From Actinomycetes bacterium (GTDB lineage: Bacteria; Actinomycetota; Acidimicrobiia; Acidimicrobiales; Acidimicrobiaceae), in contig JAKCDL010000003.1 of assembly GCA_021841935.1 (NCBI GenBank), positions 151,653-215,652 of the forward strand: a stretch of DNA of 64,000 bases, given 5' to 3'. The notes beneath the pieces are model-generated. The model did no database searches, was not told the DNA's origin, and saw only the letters and a list, made by a program, of their open reading frames with translations. Both the position numbers and the translations under genes were made by a program. Of this stretch, positions 36,716 through 45,871 are shown piece after piece (the first letter of the stretch is position 1; each line of letters opens with the position of its first letter).

Positions 36716-37828
36716 CTAACCCTCCAGAACCTTCTTGTAGAATGTAAGGTGCGCTTCGCCACTTCGTTCCCAAGTGAAGAAGTGCGACCTCTCAACTCCT
36801 AAGGCTTTAAATCTTTCCCTATCAAATCCGCGATCACCTATTGAACCCATGGCATCGGCAATCTCATCGACGCTTCTTGGATCCACCAAGACCACTCCTT
36901 CAACCGCGTACTCCTCCATTGCTGAACCTTTTGACGTAATCAAAGGTGATCCGTATGCGAGGGCCTCAAGTCCTGGAAGTCCAAAGCCCTCTTCCAGAGA
37001 GGGGTAAAGCGTACAAATAGCGTCTCTGTAGAGCGACGCGAGTGTCTCATCGTCCACAAAACCAAGAATCCTTATCTTGGAGTCCCTTTCAGAGTTGTCA
37101 AAACGACTTAGAAACTCCGCCATATTCCAACCCTTGAGGCCAACAATTACCAGGAAGTGTTTTGATTTTGATTTTAGATAACCTTCAACAATCCTTTCAA
37201 GGTTCTTCCTTGGTTCAATTGTTCCACAATAGAGAAAATATCCAGCTTCTACTGCATCAGAACCAACTACTGAATCAAGGTCAATATCGGCAGGTGGAAC
37301 TATCGTTCTAACGCCGTGGGGAATCACTTGATAAGGCTGATTTTGATCAAATAATTCCCTAAAGCGTCTCTCCACAAAATGAGAAGGAAAAATCAATCCG
37401 TCTGCATGCCTAGCCGCATAATTGATCTCCCGTGTAAAAAAAGCTACCTTCGACCTTTCATGCCACTCAGGGTGATCAATCAAAGTCGTATCGTGAATAG
37501 TAACAACGACCTTCCCATGAAATCCTCTTGGCATCGTATAGTGAATACCGTGATGGAGCGAGAAACCTTTCAGGTTCAAAACCCGTCCAAGTTGGATTTT
37601 CTCGTATATGAGTCTCGCAACCCTATTTTGAGGGATCAACTCTAGGGCATTAGTTCTAGTCATCGAACTAATACGTTTAGAGTCTCCCCTAGCAACCAGA
37701 GATGTAATTTCAAAACCATATTGATCTGCTAGCTTCTGTGCCGCTGCCAAGAATTCAATGCCGTACCTACCCGCGCCTGTGATTGCCTGGGGGACTGCAG
37801 ATAAATCGACCGATAGGCAATGTTTCAC
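36716..37828 (-). CDS. Family 4 glycosyltransferase (third of three)
   Basis: 370-residue GT-B enzyme. N-terminal AITGAGRYGIEFLAA is the acceptor-side glycine loop, HHGIHYTMPRG and VVTIHDTTLIDHPEWH follow, then the donor-side GTIEPRKNLERIVEGY and the E-x7-E motif EEGFGLPGLEALAYG. It starts with GTG at 37828, overlapping the previous stop as GTGA. These retaining enzymes commonly use GDP-mannose or UDP sugars for envelope polysaccharides. Donor and acceptor are unknown. Confidence 0.87.
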   Translation of the reverse strand: MKHCLSVDLSAVPQAITGAGRYGIEFLAAAQKLADQYGFEITSLVARGDSKRISSMTRTNALELIPQNRVARLIYEKIQLGRVLNLKGFSLHHGIHYTMPRGFHGKVVVTIHDTTLIDHPEWHERSKVAFFTREINYAARHADGLIFPSHFVERRFRELFDQNQPYQVIPHGVRTIVPPADIDLDSVVGSDAVEAGYFLYCGTIEPRKNLERIVEGYLKSKSKHFLVIVGLKGWNMAEFLSRFDNSERDSKIRILGFVDDETLASLYRDAICTLYPSLEEGFGLPGLEALAYGSPLITSKGSAMEEYAVEGVVLVDPRSVDEIADAMGSIGDRGFDRERFKALGVERSHFFTWERSGEAHLTFYKKVLEG

Positions 37829-38919
37829 TTTCGTAGACCCGTCACTACCTCAACCAAACGTTGTCCAGAGTATCTCCAGGTCAGTTCATTTGACCGCAGT
37901 AAACCCTCACGAACCAGGCGGGATCTAGTTGATTCATTCGTCAATACTTTGACTATCCCATCTGAAATCGAATCGACATCATAGGGATCAACTATCGTTG
38001 CAACCTGCTCGTCGGTAGAGGGAATCTTGGAAGCCACGACGGGTAATGCAGCTGCCATAGCTTCAAGAGGCGGCAGCCCGAATCCTTCGAAAAGGGGCGC
38101 GTAAACCAGCAGAGACGCTCGTTGATAAAGAGCATTCAAAACTCGGTCGGTCACCTTCCCTACAAAAATGACTCCCTTTCGCTCCCCATCTTTATTCCCC
38201 CATCCATCGGGACCTACAACTACTACCGGGAACTCTCCTCCGAGAAGGGGACGGGCTTGATCAATCGCATCAAAAATTCTCTTGAGATTTTTTCGGGGCT
38301 CCAGTGTTCCTACAACAAGTAGAAATGGAGTACGCACATCAGATTCAGCTAAAAGTTGTTCGGCTCTTTCGAAATCAGGGTACGGGAGGTGATCTGATCC
38401 AGGGGACACTACGTGAACCTGGTCTTTATTGAAGCCAGCATCTATAAGATCAGTAGCCGATTCGTCAGAGAGAGTAATCACTTCTGATCCGCTCCTTTGG
38501 ATCATACCAAGACGCTTTTCGTGCCATCGACGCCCACGTGAGGTAAAAACTTCTGGAACATGTCGGAATGCTAAGTCATAGATCGCGAATATAGATCGCT
38601 CAGCATTGCTCGAGATAGGCCCCGCCATGGAAAGCGAGAGCAAAGTTCCACCATCTACCTTTGCAAATGAAGGCGCAATATCCCACCACCTCGTAACATA
38701 ACGATTGTTTCCCTTGGCGCTCCTAATCGGAATTCCAAATTCTAAAAACGGATCGTCGCCCGAGCCCGTCCATGTAGAACCGTAGATTTCAATCGATCGG
38801 ATCGAGGAGGTGAGAGGGCCAGCGGCCGACTTCAATATCTCTCTCGTGTAGACACCAATCCCACCCGGAACTGCTGAATGGAGTTGCTCCGGCACTATAG
38901 TCAGCTTCGAAATGGTCAA
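37825..38919 (-). CDS. Family 4 glycosyltransferase (second of three)
   Basis: 364-residue GT-B enzyme with SAVPGGIGVYTREILKSA at the start, GTLEPRKNLKRIFDAI in the donor domain and EGFGLPPLEAMAAALPVVAS as the E-x7-E region. Start is TTG at 38919 with AAAGG upstream, six bases after the first GT4 gene; it overlaps the next gene by four bases. The tight spacing shows one operon. The N-terminal half differs clearly from its two neighbours, so the three probably act on different acceptors in one glycan. Confidence 0.87.
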   Translation of the reverse strand: MTISKLTIVPEQLHSAVPGGIGVYTREILKSAAGPLTSSIRSIEIYGSTWTGSGDDPFLEFGIPIRSAKGNNRYVTRWWDIAPSFAKVDGGTLLSLSMAGPISSNAERSIFAIYDLAFRHVPEVFTSRGRRWHEKRLGMIQRSGSEVITLSDESATDLIDAGFNKDQVHVVSPGSDHLPYPDFERAEQLLAESDVRTPFLLVVGTLEPRKNLKRIFDAIDQARPLLGGEFPVVVVGPDGWGNKDGERKGVIFVGKVTDRVLNALYQRASLLVYAPLFEGFGLPPLEAMAAALPVVASKIPSTDEQVATIVDPYDVDSISDGIVKVLTNESTRSRLVREGLLRSNELTWRYSGQRLVEVVTGLRK

Positions 38920-38925
38920 ATTGGT

Positions 38926-40071
38926 TTACCTTTGCTTAGGCCTACTTCTTATCGCACGCTTATACAGGTCAAGCATCGATGCGGCACTTTTATCCCAAGT
39001 GTAGCGGTCCGCCTGATTCTTTCCTTGGAGTAGGAGCTTCGACAGCCTATTGGTATCTTCGAATACATTCGTAATCCGAGATGCGAGGCCATCGACATCT
39101 CCAACCTCGAAGTAAAGTGCACCTTCGCCTAAAACTTCTGGAAGTGACCCTGCACGGGTCGAAATTACAGGCGTTTCCAATGCCATAGCCTCAATTGGAG
39201 GCAGACCAAAACCTTCATAGACCGAAGAGTACACGAAAACTTGCGAATTTCTAAGAAGGTAGTAGCGGGTTAGGTCATCGACATAACCAGTGAGAATAAT
39301 TCGATTTCTAAAGCGAGATTCATCGACGGCTCGCATGAAACCATCACTTCCCCAACCTGATCCTCCAGCCACGACTAGGAGCAGATCCGGATACTCTGAC
39401 GCGATCGCCTCATAACCCCTGAGAAGGGTGGAAAAGTCCTTTCGGGGCTCAACAGTCCCAAGGCCGAGAATGAAGGGGCGGGTATTAATTTTTCTGACGA
39501 GGTCATTGTCCAGATGGTCTAGATCATCGAGCAGTCCTTGATGCAAAACCGGGGCTCCATGGTGGATTGCTACGACCCTTTCCTGTGATACCTCAAAATT
39601 CTCCAAAACTTCATCAGCGACGAATTGCGAAGGAGTATGGACAAAAGCACCATCGCTGATGGCTTTTTGGATGAGCTTCGGGAACTCCAACGTTGCGGGA
39701 GCAGCAATATGAGGGAACTTTAATGGAGTTAAGTCATGGACAGTGACAACTCGAGCACCCGCACGAGTAGGCGGAACGACGAAATTTGTTCCATGGACAA
39801 CTTCGAAGGCCTCGGTGAAGTTGTCCAAGGCTGGAAAATTCCATCGAGACCAAAGTTCATGAAGTGGACGCGCTGGCATTGCTTTTGATGGAGGAACCCT
39901 TATTCCACCCATGAACTCCGAGAGCCTATTTCGCCCCCTCCAGCTAACAGCGAAGGGAATTAGGTCAACGTCAGATCGAAAATTGAGGGCTTGTGCAAGA
40001 TTGAGACAAAATTCTCCAACACCCGTGCGTCGTCCTAGCAGAGCTGTGGCCTCATAGGCAACTCTAACCAC
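38926..40071 (-). CDS. Family 4 glycosyltransferase (first of three)
   Basis: 381-residue GT-B enzyme: ALLGRRTGVGEFCLNLAQAL, VVTVHDLTPLKFPHIA, then LGTVEPRKDFSTLLRGYEA and YEGFGLPPIEAMALETPVIS. It starts with GTG at 40071 behind GAGGGGGG and heads the minus-strand GT operon. Divergent from the nitronate monooxygenase gene with 156 bases between starts, so the shared gap should hold promoters for both. Confidence 0.87.
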   Translation of the reverse strand: MVRVAYEATALLGRRTGVGEFCLNLAQALNFRSDVDLIPFAVSWRGRNRLSEFMGGIRVPPSKAMPARPLHELWSRWNFPALDNFTEAFEVVHGTNFVVPPTRAGARVVTVHDLTPLKFPHIAAPATLEFPKLIQKAISDGAFVHTPSQFVADEVLENFEVSQERVVAIHHGAPVLHQGLLDDLDHLDNDLVRKINTRPFILGLGTVEPRKDFSTLLRGYEAIASEYPDLLLVVAGGSGWGSDGFMRAVDESRFRNRIILTGYVDDLTRYYLLRNSQVFVYSSVYEGFGLPPIEAMALETPVISTRAGSLPEVLGEGALYFEVGDVDGLASRITNVFEDTNRLSKLLLQGKNQADRYTWDKSAASMLDLYKRAIRSRPKQR

Positions 40072-40227
40072 TCAACCCCCCCTCAACGTTCGATAAAGAC
40101 ACCATCAATACTAGGTCGAAGGCGTAAAAATCCCAAAGTTAGCCAATGGCATTTTCTCATTATGAACTTACCGAGATCGACTAACTTTGCATCTGAGTCA
40201 CATTTAGATAAGGCAAAGAGGTCCCCT

Positions 40228-41208
40228 ATGGTTAGCGGTACGAATAATCGATTCATTGAAATACGTGACTCACTTCGTCTTCCAATGATCGGATCGCCAC
40301 TTTTCATCGTTTCAAACCCCAAGCTCGTAATTGCCCAAGGACAAGCGGGGATCGTTGGTGCATTTCCAGCACTGAACGCTCGACCAGCAAGCCAACTTGA
40401 TGAGTGGCTATGCGAAATAGAAGAGGGCTTATCCAACCCACTCCATACCTATTCAACTCCGTATTTTGCACTCAATCAGATCGTACATCGCTCAAATAGC
40501 CGCCTCGAGGCTGACCTAGAAGTGATGGTCGAGCACAAAGTACCAATAGTGATTACCTCCCTTGGAGCGCGTGAGGATGTATTTGACGCGGTCCATTCAT
40601 ACGGAGGCATAGCACTGCACGACGTGATCGACGCGAATTTTGCCAAAAAGGCCCTTGACAAAGGGGCAGATGGCCTCATACTAGTCAGCGCCGGTGCAGG
40701 AGGCCATGCAGGATCACTCAACCCCTTTGCGCTTCTAAGCGAGGTAAGACGATTTTTTGAAGGACCGATTCTTCTCTCGGGTTCGATCTCGAATGGCTAC
40801 TCGCTGCTTGGCGCGCTAGCCGCTGGTGCGGACATGGCATACGTTGGCTCTCCATTTATCGCGACTCACGAGGCTAACGCCGATGATCGATACAAGGAGA
40901 TGATCGTTGCGTCAACAGCCAGTGATATCGTCTACACATCATTTTTCACCGGAGTGAAGGGAAATTACCTCAAAGGATCGATCGAATCTAGCGGTCTTGA
41001 CCCAATGAACCTTGCAGAACGCGACCCCAACTCCATGAACTTTGGCGATAGTGGCAGCCAAGCAAAGGCGTGGAAGGATATCTGGGGCGCTGGCCAAGGT
41101 GTAGGTTCAATCGATAGCGTTACTAACGTTGCTAGCCTTGTTTCAAAGTTTGAAGTTGAATTTCAGATGGCTAAAGATCGTCTTTCTGGACTTACGGAAA
41201 GACCATAG
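40228..41208 (+). CDS. Nitronate monooxygenase family flavoprotein
   Basis: 326-residue TIM-barrel flavoenzyme. LRLPMIGSPLFIVSNPKLV begins the barrel, LILVSAGAGGHAGSLNPF has the catalytic histidine, and LSGSISNGYSLLGALAAGAD plus YVGSPFIATHEA bind FMN phosphate. The family oxidises alkyl nitronates such as propionate 3-nitronate, but many members have other roles. The ATG at 40228 has AGAGG upstream; the frame extends to 40162. It precedes cofD by 37 bases on the same strand and may be co-transcribed with it. Confidence 0.83.
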   Translation: MVSGTNNRFIEIRDSLRLPMIGSPLFIVSNPKLVIAQGQAGIVGAFPALNARPASQLDEWLCEIEEGLSNPLHTYSTPYFALNQIVHRSNSRLEADLEVMVEHKVPIVITSLGAREDVFDAVHSYGGIALHDVIDANFAKKALDKGADGLILVSAGAGGHAGSLNPFALLSEVRRFFEGPILLSGSISNGYSLLGALAAGADMAYVGSPFIATHEANADDRYKEMIVASTASDIVYTSFFTGVKGNYLKGSIESSGLDPMNLAERDPNSMNFGDSGSQAKAWKDIWGAGQGVGSIDSVTNVASLVSKFEVEFQMAKDRLSGLTERP

Positions 41209-41245
41209 AGCCAGCCGAAACAAAAATAGTGAGGAATTAAAAAAA

Positions 41246-42187
41246 TTGATAACCGTCCTTTGCGGTGGTGTCGGAGCGGCAAAATTTCTCGAAGGTCTCG
41301 TCCATGCGAACCTCGGGGAAGAGATAGTAGCAATAGTCAACGTAGGTGACGATGAAGAGATGTACGGACTTCACATTTCACCCGATATCGATACGATCGT
41401 TTACACCCTGTCCGATCTCGTAGATCGCGAACGAGGGTGGGGGGTGAAGGGCGAGACATACCAAGCGCTAAATCGCCTCAAAGAACTCGGTGCTCCGGCG
41501 TGGTTCACGCTCGGAGATCGAGATATCGGCCTTCACCTCTTTCGAAGACATCTACTTGACGTCGGCCACACTCTTAGCGAAGCTACAGCCGAGATCGGCA
41601 AGAGTCACAATATCCCCCTTCGGATGTTACCCTCGACAAATCAAAGGCTGCGAACGATGATCCTCGCTCATGGAGAGACTGAGGAGCTCCTTTCATTCCA
41701 ACGTTACTTCGTAGAGCGACGCCATCAACCAACGGTAAAGGGTATATTTTTCACGGGCTCTTCTGAGGCAAAAGCTGCCCCAGGTGTGCTCGACGCGATC
41801 GAGGCGTCACGAATAATCGTCATAGCTCCTTCAAACCCTCTACTGTCGATAGCACCGATCCTTGCTATCGACGAGATTGCAAAGGCAATGGCGGCGGCGA
41901 GGCACAAGACGATTGCAATTTCTCCGATCGTTGGCGGCCGTGCTATCAAGGGTCCCGCAGATCGAATCCTTGATTCCTTAGGCTATCCAGTTTCCCCTTT
42001 GGGGGCTGCGAAGATTCTTGCCCCCTTCATATCAATGATGGTCATCGATGATGTAGATACAAATCTATCTAGAGAGATAGAGGAGCTTGGGCTAGAGGTA
42101 TTCATAACCAATACCATGATGGTAGACCTCGCCACAAAGGTCGAGCTCGCCAAATCAGTCACGAACGTATCGAAGGAACTCCAGTGA
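41246..42187 (+). CDS. cofD: 2-phospho-L-lactate transferase (F420 biosynthesis)
   Basis: 313-residue enzyme (FbiA in mycobacteria) that joins a phospholactate or phosphoenolpyruvate-derived GMP adduct to the Fo deazaflavin. TVLCGGVGAAKFLEGL near the start, NVGDDEEMYGLHISPDIDTI, FTLGDRDIGLHLFRRHLL and IVIAPSNPLLSIAPIL are CofD hallmarks. I choose the TTG at 41246 with GAGGAA nine bases upstream; the frame extends back over the preceding gene to 41129, which is not credible. It overlaps cofE by four bases (GTGA). Confidence 0.93.
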   Translation: MITVLCGGVGAAKFLEGLVHANLGEEIVAIVNVGDDEEMYGLHISPDIDTIVYTLSDLVDRERGWGVKGETYQALNRLKELGAPAWFTLGDRDIGLHLFRRHLLDVGHTLSEATAEIGKSHNIPLRMLPSTNQRLRTMILAHGETEELLSFQRYFVERRHQPTVKGIFFTGSSEAKAAPGVLDAIEASRIIVIAPSNPLLSIAPILAIDEIAKAMAAARHKTIAISPIVGGRAIKGPADRILDSLGYPVSPLGAAKILAPFISMMVIDDVDTNLSREIEELGLEVFITNTMMVDLATKVELAKSVTNVSKELQ

Positions 42188-42870
42188 TCTCTCTCATACC
42201 TATTTTGGGGCTTCCCGAATTTGAATATGGAATGAACATTGGAGACGAGATTGTCAAAAAGATTGACCTCATCACAAACGACGTCGTTGTCGTGACATCT
42301 AAAGTTGTCTCTAAAGTCGAAGGGCGGCTAGTCCCATCAAATTCAAGGGATGAGTTCGAAAAAAATGTCATAGCAGAGTCACGACGAATTCTACGACGTC
42401 GAGGTGAAATGATGATCGTGGAGACTAACCACGGCTTCGTTTGCGCAAATGCGGGCATCGACCAGTCAAATGTTCCATCAGGGCAGATAGCCCTACTTCC
42501 AAAAGATTCCGATCGTTCGGCCCGTAGAATTCGAGATCAAATACAAGCTATCTCAGGCACAAAAGTTGGGATTATAGTTAGCGATACCTTTGGGCGAGCA
42601 TGGAGAAGGGGCGTAACGGACGTTGCGCTTGGAGTCGCCGGAGTCGCCGCCATCATCGACCTTAGGGGATCGCTCGACGCGAACAATCGTGAACTAAAGG
42701 TAACAGAAGTCGCAGTTGCAGACGAAATCGCATCTGCCGCAGAACTAGTCAAGGGCAAGGCGGCGAATGTAGCCGCTGTGTTAGTGCGAGGTGTTGACAG
42801 CTCATACTTTCGAGAGTCGTCGGTCGCTGAAGAGATCGTAAGAGTTCCCTCAGAAGATCTATTTCGATAA
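42184..42870 (+). CDS. cofE: Coenzyme F420:L-glutamate ligase
   Basis: 228-residue ligase that adds glutamates to F420-0 with GTP. DVVVVTSKVVSKVEGRLV, VETNHGFVCANAGIDQSNV, GIIVSDTFGRAWRRGVTDVA and AAIIDLRGSLDANNREL are the conserved blocks. Unlike mycobacterial FbiB it lacks the C-terminal nitroreductase-like domain (about 450 residues in FbiB), so that reduction step must be done by another protein. Start is GTG at 42184 inside the cofD stop. It overlaps the convergent epimerase gene by 12 bases. Confidence 0.93.
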   Translation: MISLIPILGLPEFEYGMNIGDEIVKKIDLITNDVVVVTSKVVSKVEGRLVPSNSRDEFEKNVIAESRRILRRRGEMMIVETNHGFVCANAGIDQSNVPSGQIALLPKDSDRSARRIRDQIQAISGTKVGIIVSDTFGRAWRRGVTDVALGVAGVAAIIDLRGSLDANNRELKVTEVAVADEIASAAELVKGKAANVAAVLVRGVDSSYFRESSVAEEIVRVPSEDLFR

Positions 42871-43869
42871 TGAGCTGTAACCCTGCCTCTCTCGGAGGCG
42901 ACGACTAACAAATTCAACTGGCCGACTGTTGTACCAATCAACCAACATAGAAATTCCATCACGAACGTCAATGATCGGCTTCCACCCCAACTGAGCTTTG
43001 GCACGTTCAATCGAAAGTGCATTCCTTTGAATTTCACCCAATCGTCGAGGCATCATTCTCGGCCCCAAAGTTGAACCCGTTGCTCTGGCTATCATCTCAA
43101 AAAGAGCATTGATCTGGGTTTCTACCGAAGTACCAACATTTACCAACAGGCCACCAGCACTATCTATAGCCCTTATCATGGCATCGACAACATCCGTTAC
43201 ATAGACGTAGTCTCGAGTCGAAGTGCCATCGCCAAATACTTGACACGGTCGTCCAGCAAGAAGTCTTTCAGTAAATGTTGAAACAACTCCCGCTTCGCCC
43301 CTAAATCCCTGACGAGGACCATAGACATTAGCGAATACCAGTGCCGTATATTCGAGGTCGTATACGCTCCGGAAGATCTCCAAATAGTCGATAGCCGCGC
43401 GCTTAGAGGCCCCGTAAGGTGATATTGGCTTGAGTTGAGTGTTTTCATCAAGAGGTATTAGCTCCTGGGATGGATCACCATAGATTGCAGCGCTCGTTGC
43501 ATAAATAACCTTGGTAGCTTCACCAGCTAAAGCCGCCTCCAAAACACGAATCGACCCAGCGACATTCACTGAAAGATCATCCGAAGGATTTGAAATCGAT
43601 GCAGTTACGTCGGTCCTAGCAGCTAGATGAAAGATTGTCGAGGGACGTCTGCGCCTGGTCAACTCGATTAACGATGGCGATCGAACGTCGAGCTGATGGA
43701 TAAAGATACGGCCTTGATAATTTTGACGGGCACTACTCAGGTTGAGAAGGGATCCACTGCTCAAGTCGTCAATCACATCCACTACATAACCAAGCTCAAG
43801 GAGTCGATCTACGAGGTGCGATCCTATGAAACCAGCACCTCCGGTTACCATTACACGTGGATCACTCAA
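42859..43869 (-). CDS. NAD-dependent sugar epimerase/dehydratase, GalE-like
   Basis: 336-residue extended SDR: VMVTGGAGFIGSHLVDRL, HLAARTDVTASISNP, YATSAAIYGDPS, the active-site SPYGASKRAAIDYLE and FANVYGPRQGFRGEAGVVS. Resembles UDP-glucose/UDP-glucuronate 4-epimerases. The start TTG at 43869 overlaps the pyrophosphorylase stop (TTGA); an ATG lies 18 bases further in. It is made with the pyrophosphorylase and probably acts on the same nucleotide-sugar pool. The substrate is inferred only from family. Confidence 0.82.
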   Translation of the reverse strand: MSDPRVMVTGGAGFIGSHLVDRLLELGYVVDVIDDLSSGSLLNLSSARQNYQGRIFIHQLDVRSPSLIELTRRRRPSTIFHLAARTDVTASISNPSDDLSVNVAGSIRVLEAALAGEATKVIYATSAAIYGDPSQELIPLDENTQLKPISPYGASKRAAIDYLEIFRSVYDLEYTALVFANVYGPRQGFRGEAGVVSTFTERLLAGRPCQVFGDGTSTRDYVYVTDVVDAMIRAIDSAGGLLVNVGTSVETQINALFEMIARATGSTLGPRMMPRRLGEIQRNALSIERAKAQLGWKPIIDVRDGISMLVDWYNSRPVEFVSRRLRERQGYSSLSK

Positions 43870-44918
43870 TTGGGAATCTTCTGCCCCGAAAGTCGCTCTC
43901 CACTGCTCAGATCGCAGCCAGATGCCAAGACAGACCGCTCTTCAACTATGGCTTCGCTCGGCACTTCAACCTCACAACCGATTATCGACTCTGAAACGCG
44001 AGCGAACCTAGCTATGATCGCTTCATCCATAATGATCGAATGTTCAACTTGTGCGCCCCGTTCCACCACAACACCGTCACCAATAACGGAGCGACTGACA
44101 GTTGCCTCAGGAGATACCCTCGCACTCTTTGAAATTAGAGAGTCTCCAACGACGGCATAGCCATCTGGGATCTCTCCAACGAGTTCATCACGCAAAAATA
44201 AGTCTCTCACCATTCGCAAACGAAAGTCTTGGGAGACCTTAAAGAAATTCTCGATAGTTCCAGCATCCACCCAATAACCATCAAAGTGCTCGGCAAAGAG
44301 TTCACCAGAAGCGACAAGGTGTGGAAAGACTACCCTTTCGATAGACACCCTTTGGCCAACTTTAACCGAATCAAGTGCCTCTGGTTCAAGCACGTAGATT
44401 CCCGCATTTATATAGTTTGTTGGCGCCTCTTCCCTCTTGGGTTTTTCTATGAACGCGAGAACCCGTCCTTCTTCATCCGTCGGAACTACTCCAAAGGCTG
44501 ATGGGTCGTCGACTGGCACAAGAGCTATGGTCGCCTTGCCTTTATTTCGCAGGTGCGAATCGAGAAGGCGACGAATGTCGAAGTCGCAAATCACGTCTCC
44601 GTTTACTACCAAAAAAGTAGAGTCAATTTCACCTTCAGCTGCGGCAAATTTAATGGCTCCAGCGGTATCAAGAGGCTCGCTCTCGACAGCATAACGAACA
44701 GGCACACCAGCTACTTTACCATTTGGAAATGCAGCTAGAAAAACGTCGGGTCGATAACCGAGAGACAGGACCACCTCGGTTACACCGAAGCCCTTAAGTC
44801 GACGAACCACTCTTTCGAGCATTGTATCGCCGGCCACCGAGAGCATTTGCTTTGGAATTTGGTGGGTCAAGGGCCTAAGGCGAGTGCCAAAGCCTCCAAC
44901 AAGTACGACTGCCTTCAT
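43866..44918 (-). CDS. NDP-sugar pyrophosphorylase, mannose-1-phosphate guanylyltransferase-like
   Basis: 350 residues. The nucleotidyltransferase domain starts AVVLVGGFGTRLRPLTHQIP with the KQ lysine site soon after, then FLVVNGDVICDFDI and FIEKPKREEAPTNYINAGIY. The last 90 residues are a left-handed beta-helix of hexapeptide type (SLISKSARVSPEATVSRSVI). ATG 44918 has a near-perfect AAGGAGGTG six bases upstream. Similar in position and type to mycobacterial ManB/Rv3264c, which makes GDP-mannose, but a UDP- or dTDP-sugar product is possible. Confidence 0.83.
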   Translation of the reverse strand: MKAVVLVGGFGTRLRPLTHQIPKQMLSVAGDTMLERVVRRLKGFGVTEVVLSLGYRPDVFLAAFPNGKVAGVPVRYAVESEPLDTAGAIKFAAAEGEIDSTFLVVNGDVICDFDIRRLLDSHLRNKGKATIALVPVDDPSAFGVVPTDEEGRVLAFIEKPKREEAPTNYINAGIYVLEPEALDSVKVGQRVSIERVVFPHLVASGELFAEHFDGYWVDAGTIENFFKVSQDFRLRMVRDLFLRDELVGEIPDGYAVVGDSLISKSARVSPEATVSRSVIGDGVVVERGAQVEHSIIMDEAIIARFARVSESIIGCEVEVPSEAIVEERSVLASGCDLSSGERLSGQKIPN

Positions 44919-45017
44919 TAGGGCACCTCCTTGCGAATCATGTGGCAAAACGCCAAGAGCCTACCTTTTGGATCCCTACAGCCTACCTCAAACGGTCGCA
45001 TAATCCAATCCTAAAAA

Positions 45018-45761
45018 TCATCCCGCTGCCGTGGTTGTCGGTCCAGCAGTTGCAACAGTTGTACTCGGAGCAAGCGTCGCAGTCGCGCCAGCTACAGTTG
45101 TCGTCGTAGAAAGAGCCTGCGTAGTAGGCAAGTTAACCAAAGCGGTCCTTGAGGAAGGCTGTGGAAGATTCACACCAGCAGGGACTAGGCCAACAGTAAT
45201 TAGTTGTTGGTCAGAGAAACGAATAGCACCAGGGTTACCAGTAACTACATTTCCCTTAGCTACTAACGAAGACCAGGTTTCAACTTTGATCGTGGCTGGC
45301 TTTCCATTACAGGTAAGTCCATTGGTCAACGCGGCGTGGCCTGGATATGTCACCTTCGATCCAGAAATGTAGAGCCCTGGATAATCAAGGGCGAAATTTC
45401 CAAGGTTGGCATTCGAACCTTCAAAAAGCTTGGTCTTCGGGGAGACAACTATCAATCCATCACCGGTCGTGTAAAACGAGAGTTTTGAAGTGTTCTTTTG
45501 AGCTTTAAGATTCGGCAAGAAGGTGTTGCAGTCGTATACGCCAAATGCTACGTGCCAAGTCTGGCCAACCGTTGGGGCAGATGCAGCGCTTCCCGTTGGA
45601 TTCAACCGCTCGTAGCGTGAATACCCAATGGAAAATGCTCCAAAAATAACAACCAGCGCAACGGCCGAATAAAAGAGAACTGGCGTCTCGCCTCTCCGTG
45701 TCCTAGAACCACCTGTGGCTGCAGCTCTAGCAACCCTTTTTCCAATTGACTGTTTAGCCAT
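45018..45761 (-). CDS. Membrane-anchored protein of unknown function with WHVAFGVYDC motif
   Basis: 247 residues, ATG at 45761 with GGAG just upstream. A basic N-terminus, one membrane segment (PVLFYSAVALVVIFGAFSIGY), an outer domain with two cysteines and WHVAFGVYDCNTFLPNL followed by FYTTGDGLIVVSP, then a Thr/Ala-rich tail (STTTTVAGATATLAPSTT). Related actinobacterial proteins, as I recall them, carry extra histidines in the second motif (HTHGDG-like); here threonines stand there, so a metal site may be lost. It lies between the pyrophosphorylase and the rhamnosyltransferase genes. Confidence 0.6.
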   Translation of the reverse strand: MAKQSIGKRVARAAATGGSRTRRGETPVLFYSAVALVVIFGAFSIGYSRYERLNPTGSAASAPTVGQTWHVAFGVYDCNTFLPNLKAQKNTSKLSFYTTGDGLIVVSPKTKLFEGSNANLGNFALDYPGLYISGSKVTYPGHAALTNGLTCNGKPATIKVETWSSLVAKGNVVTGNPGAIRFSDQQLITVGLVPAGVNLPQPSSRTALVNLPTTQALSTTTTVAGATATLAPSTTVATAGPTTTAAG

Positions 45762-45871
45762 TATCTCCGGAACCCGCTTAACATAATTTAACCTCTATTA
45801 CTTTAGACGCAAAACGGCAAATTGTTGACCTTGTGCTTCGCCCCAACTCACAGAGCGCTAGAAAGCCGTGA

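Noticed and set aside
40083..40436. Minus-strand frame of 117 codons upstream of the first GT4 gene
   Set aside because: It lies opposite the conserved start of the nitronate monooxygenase gene and has no recognisable features.
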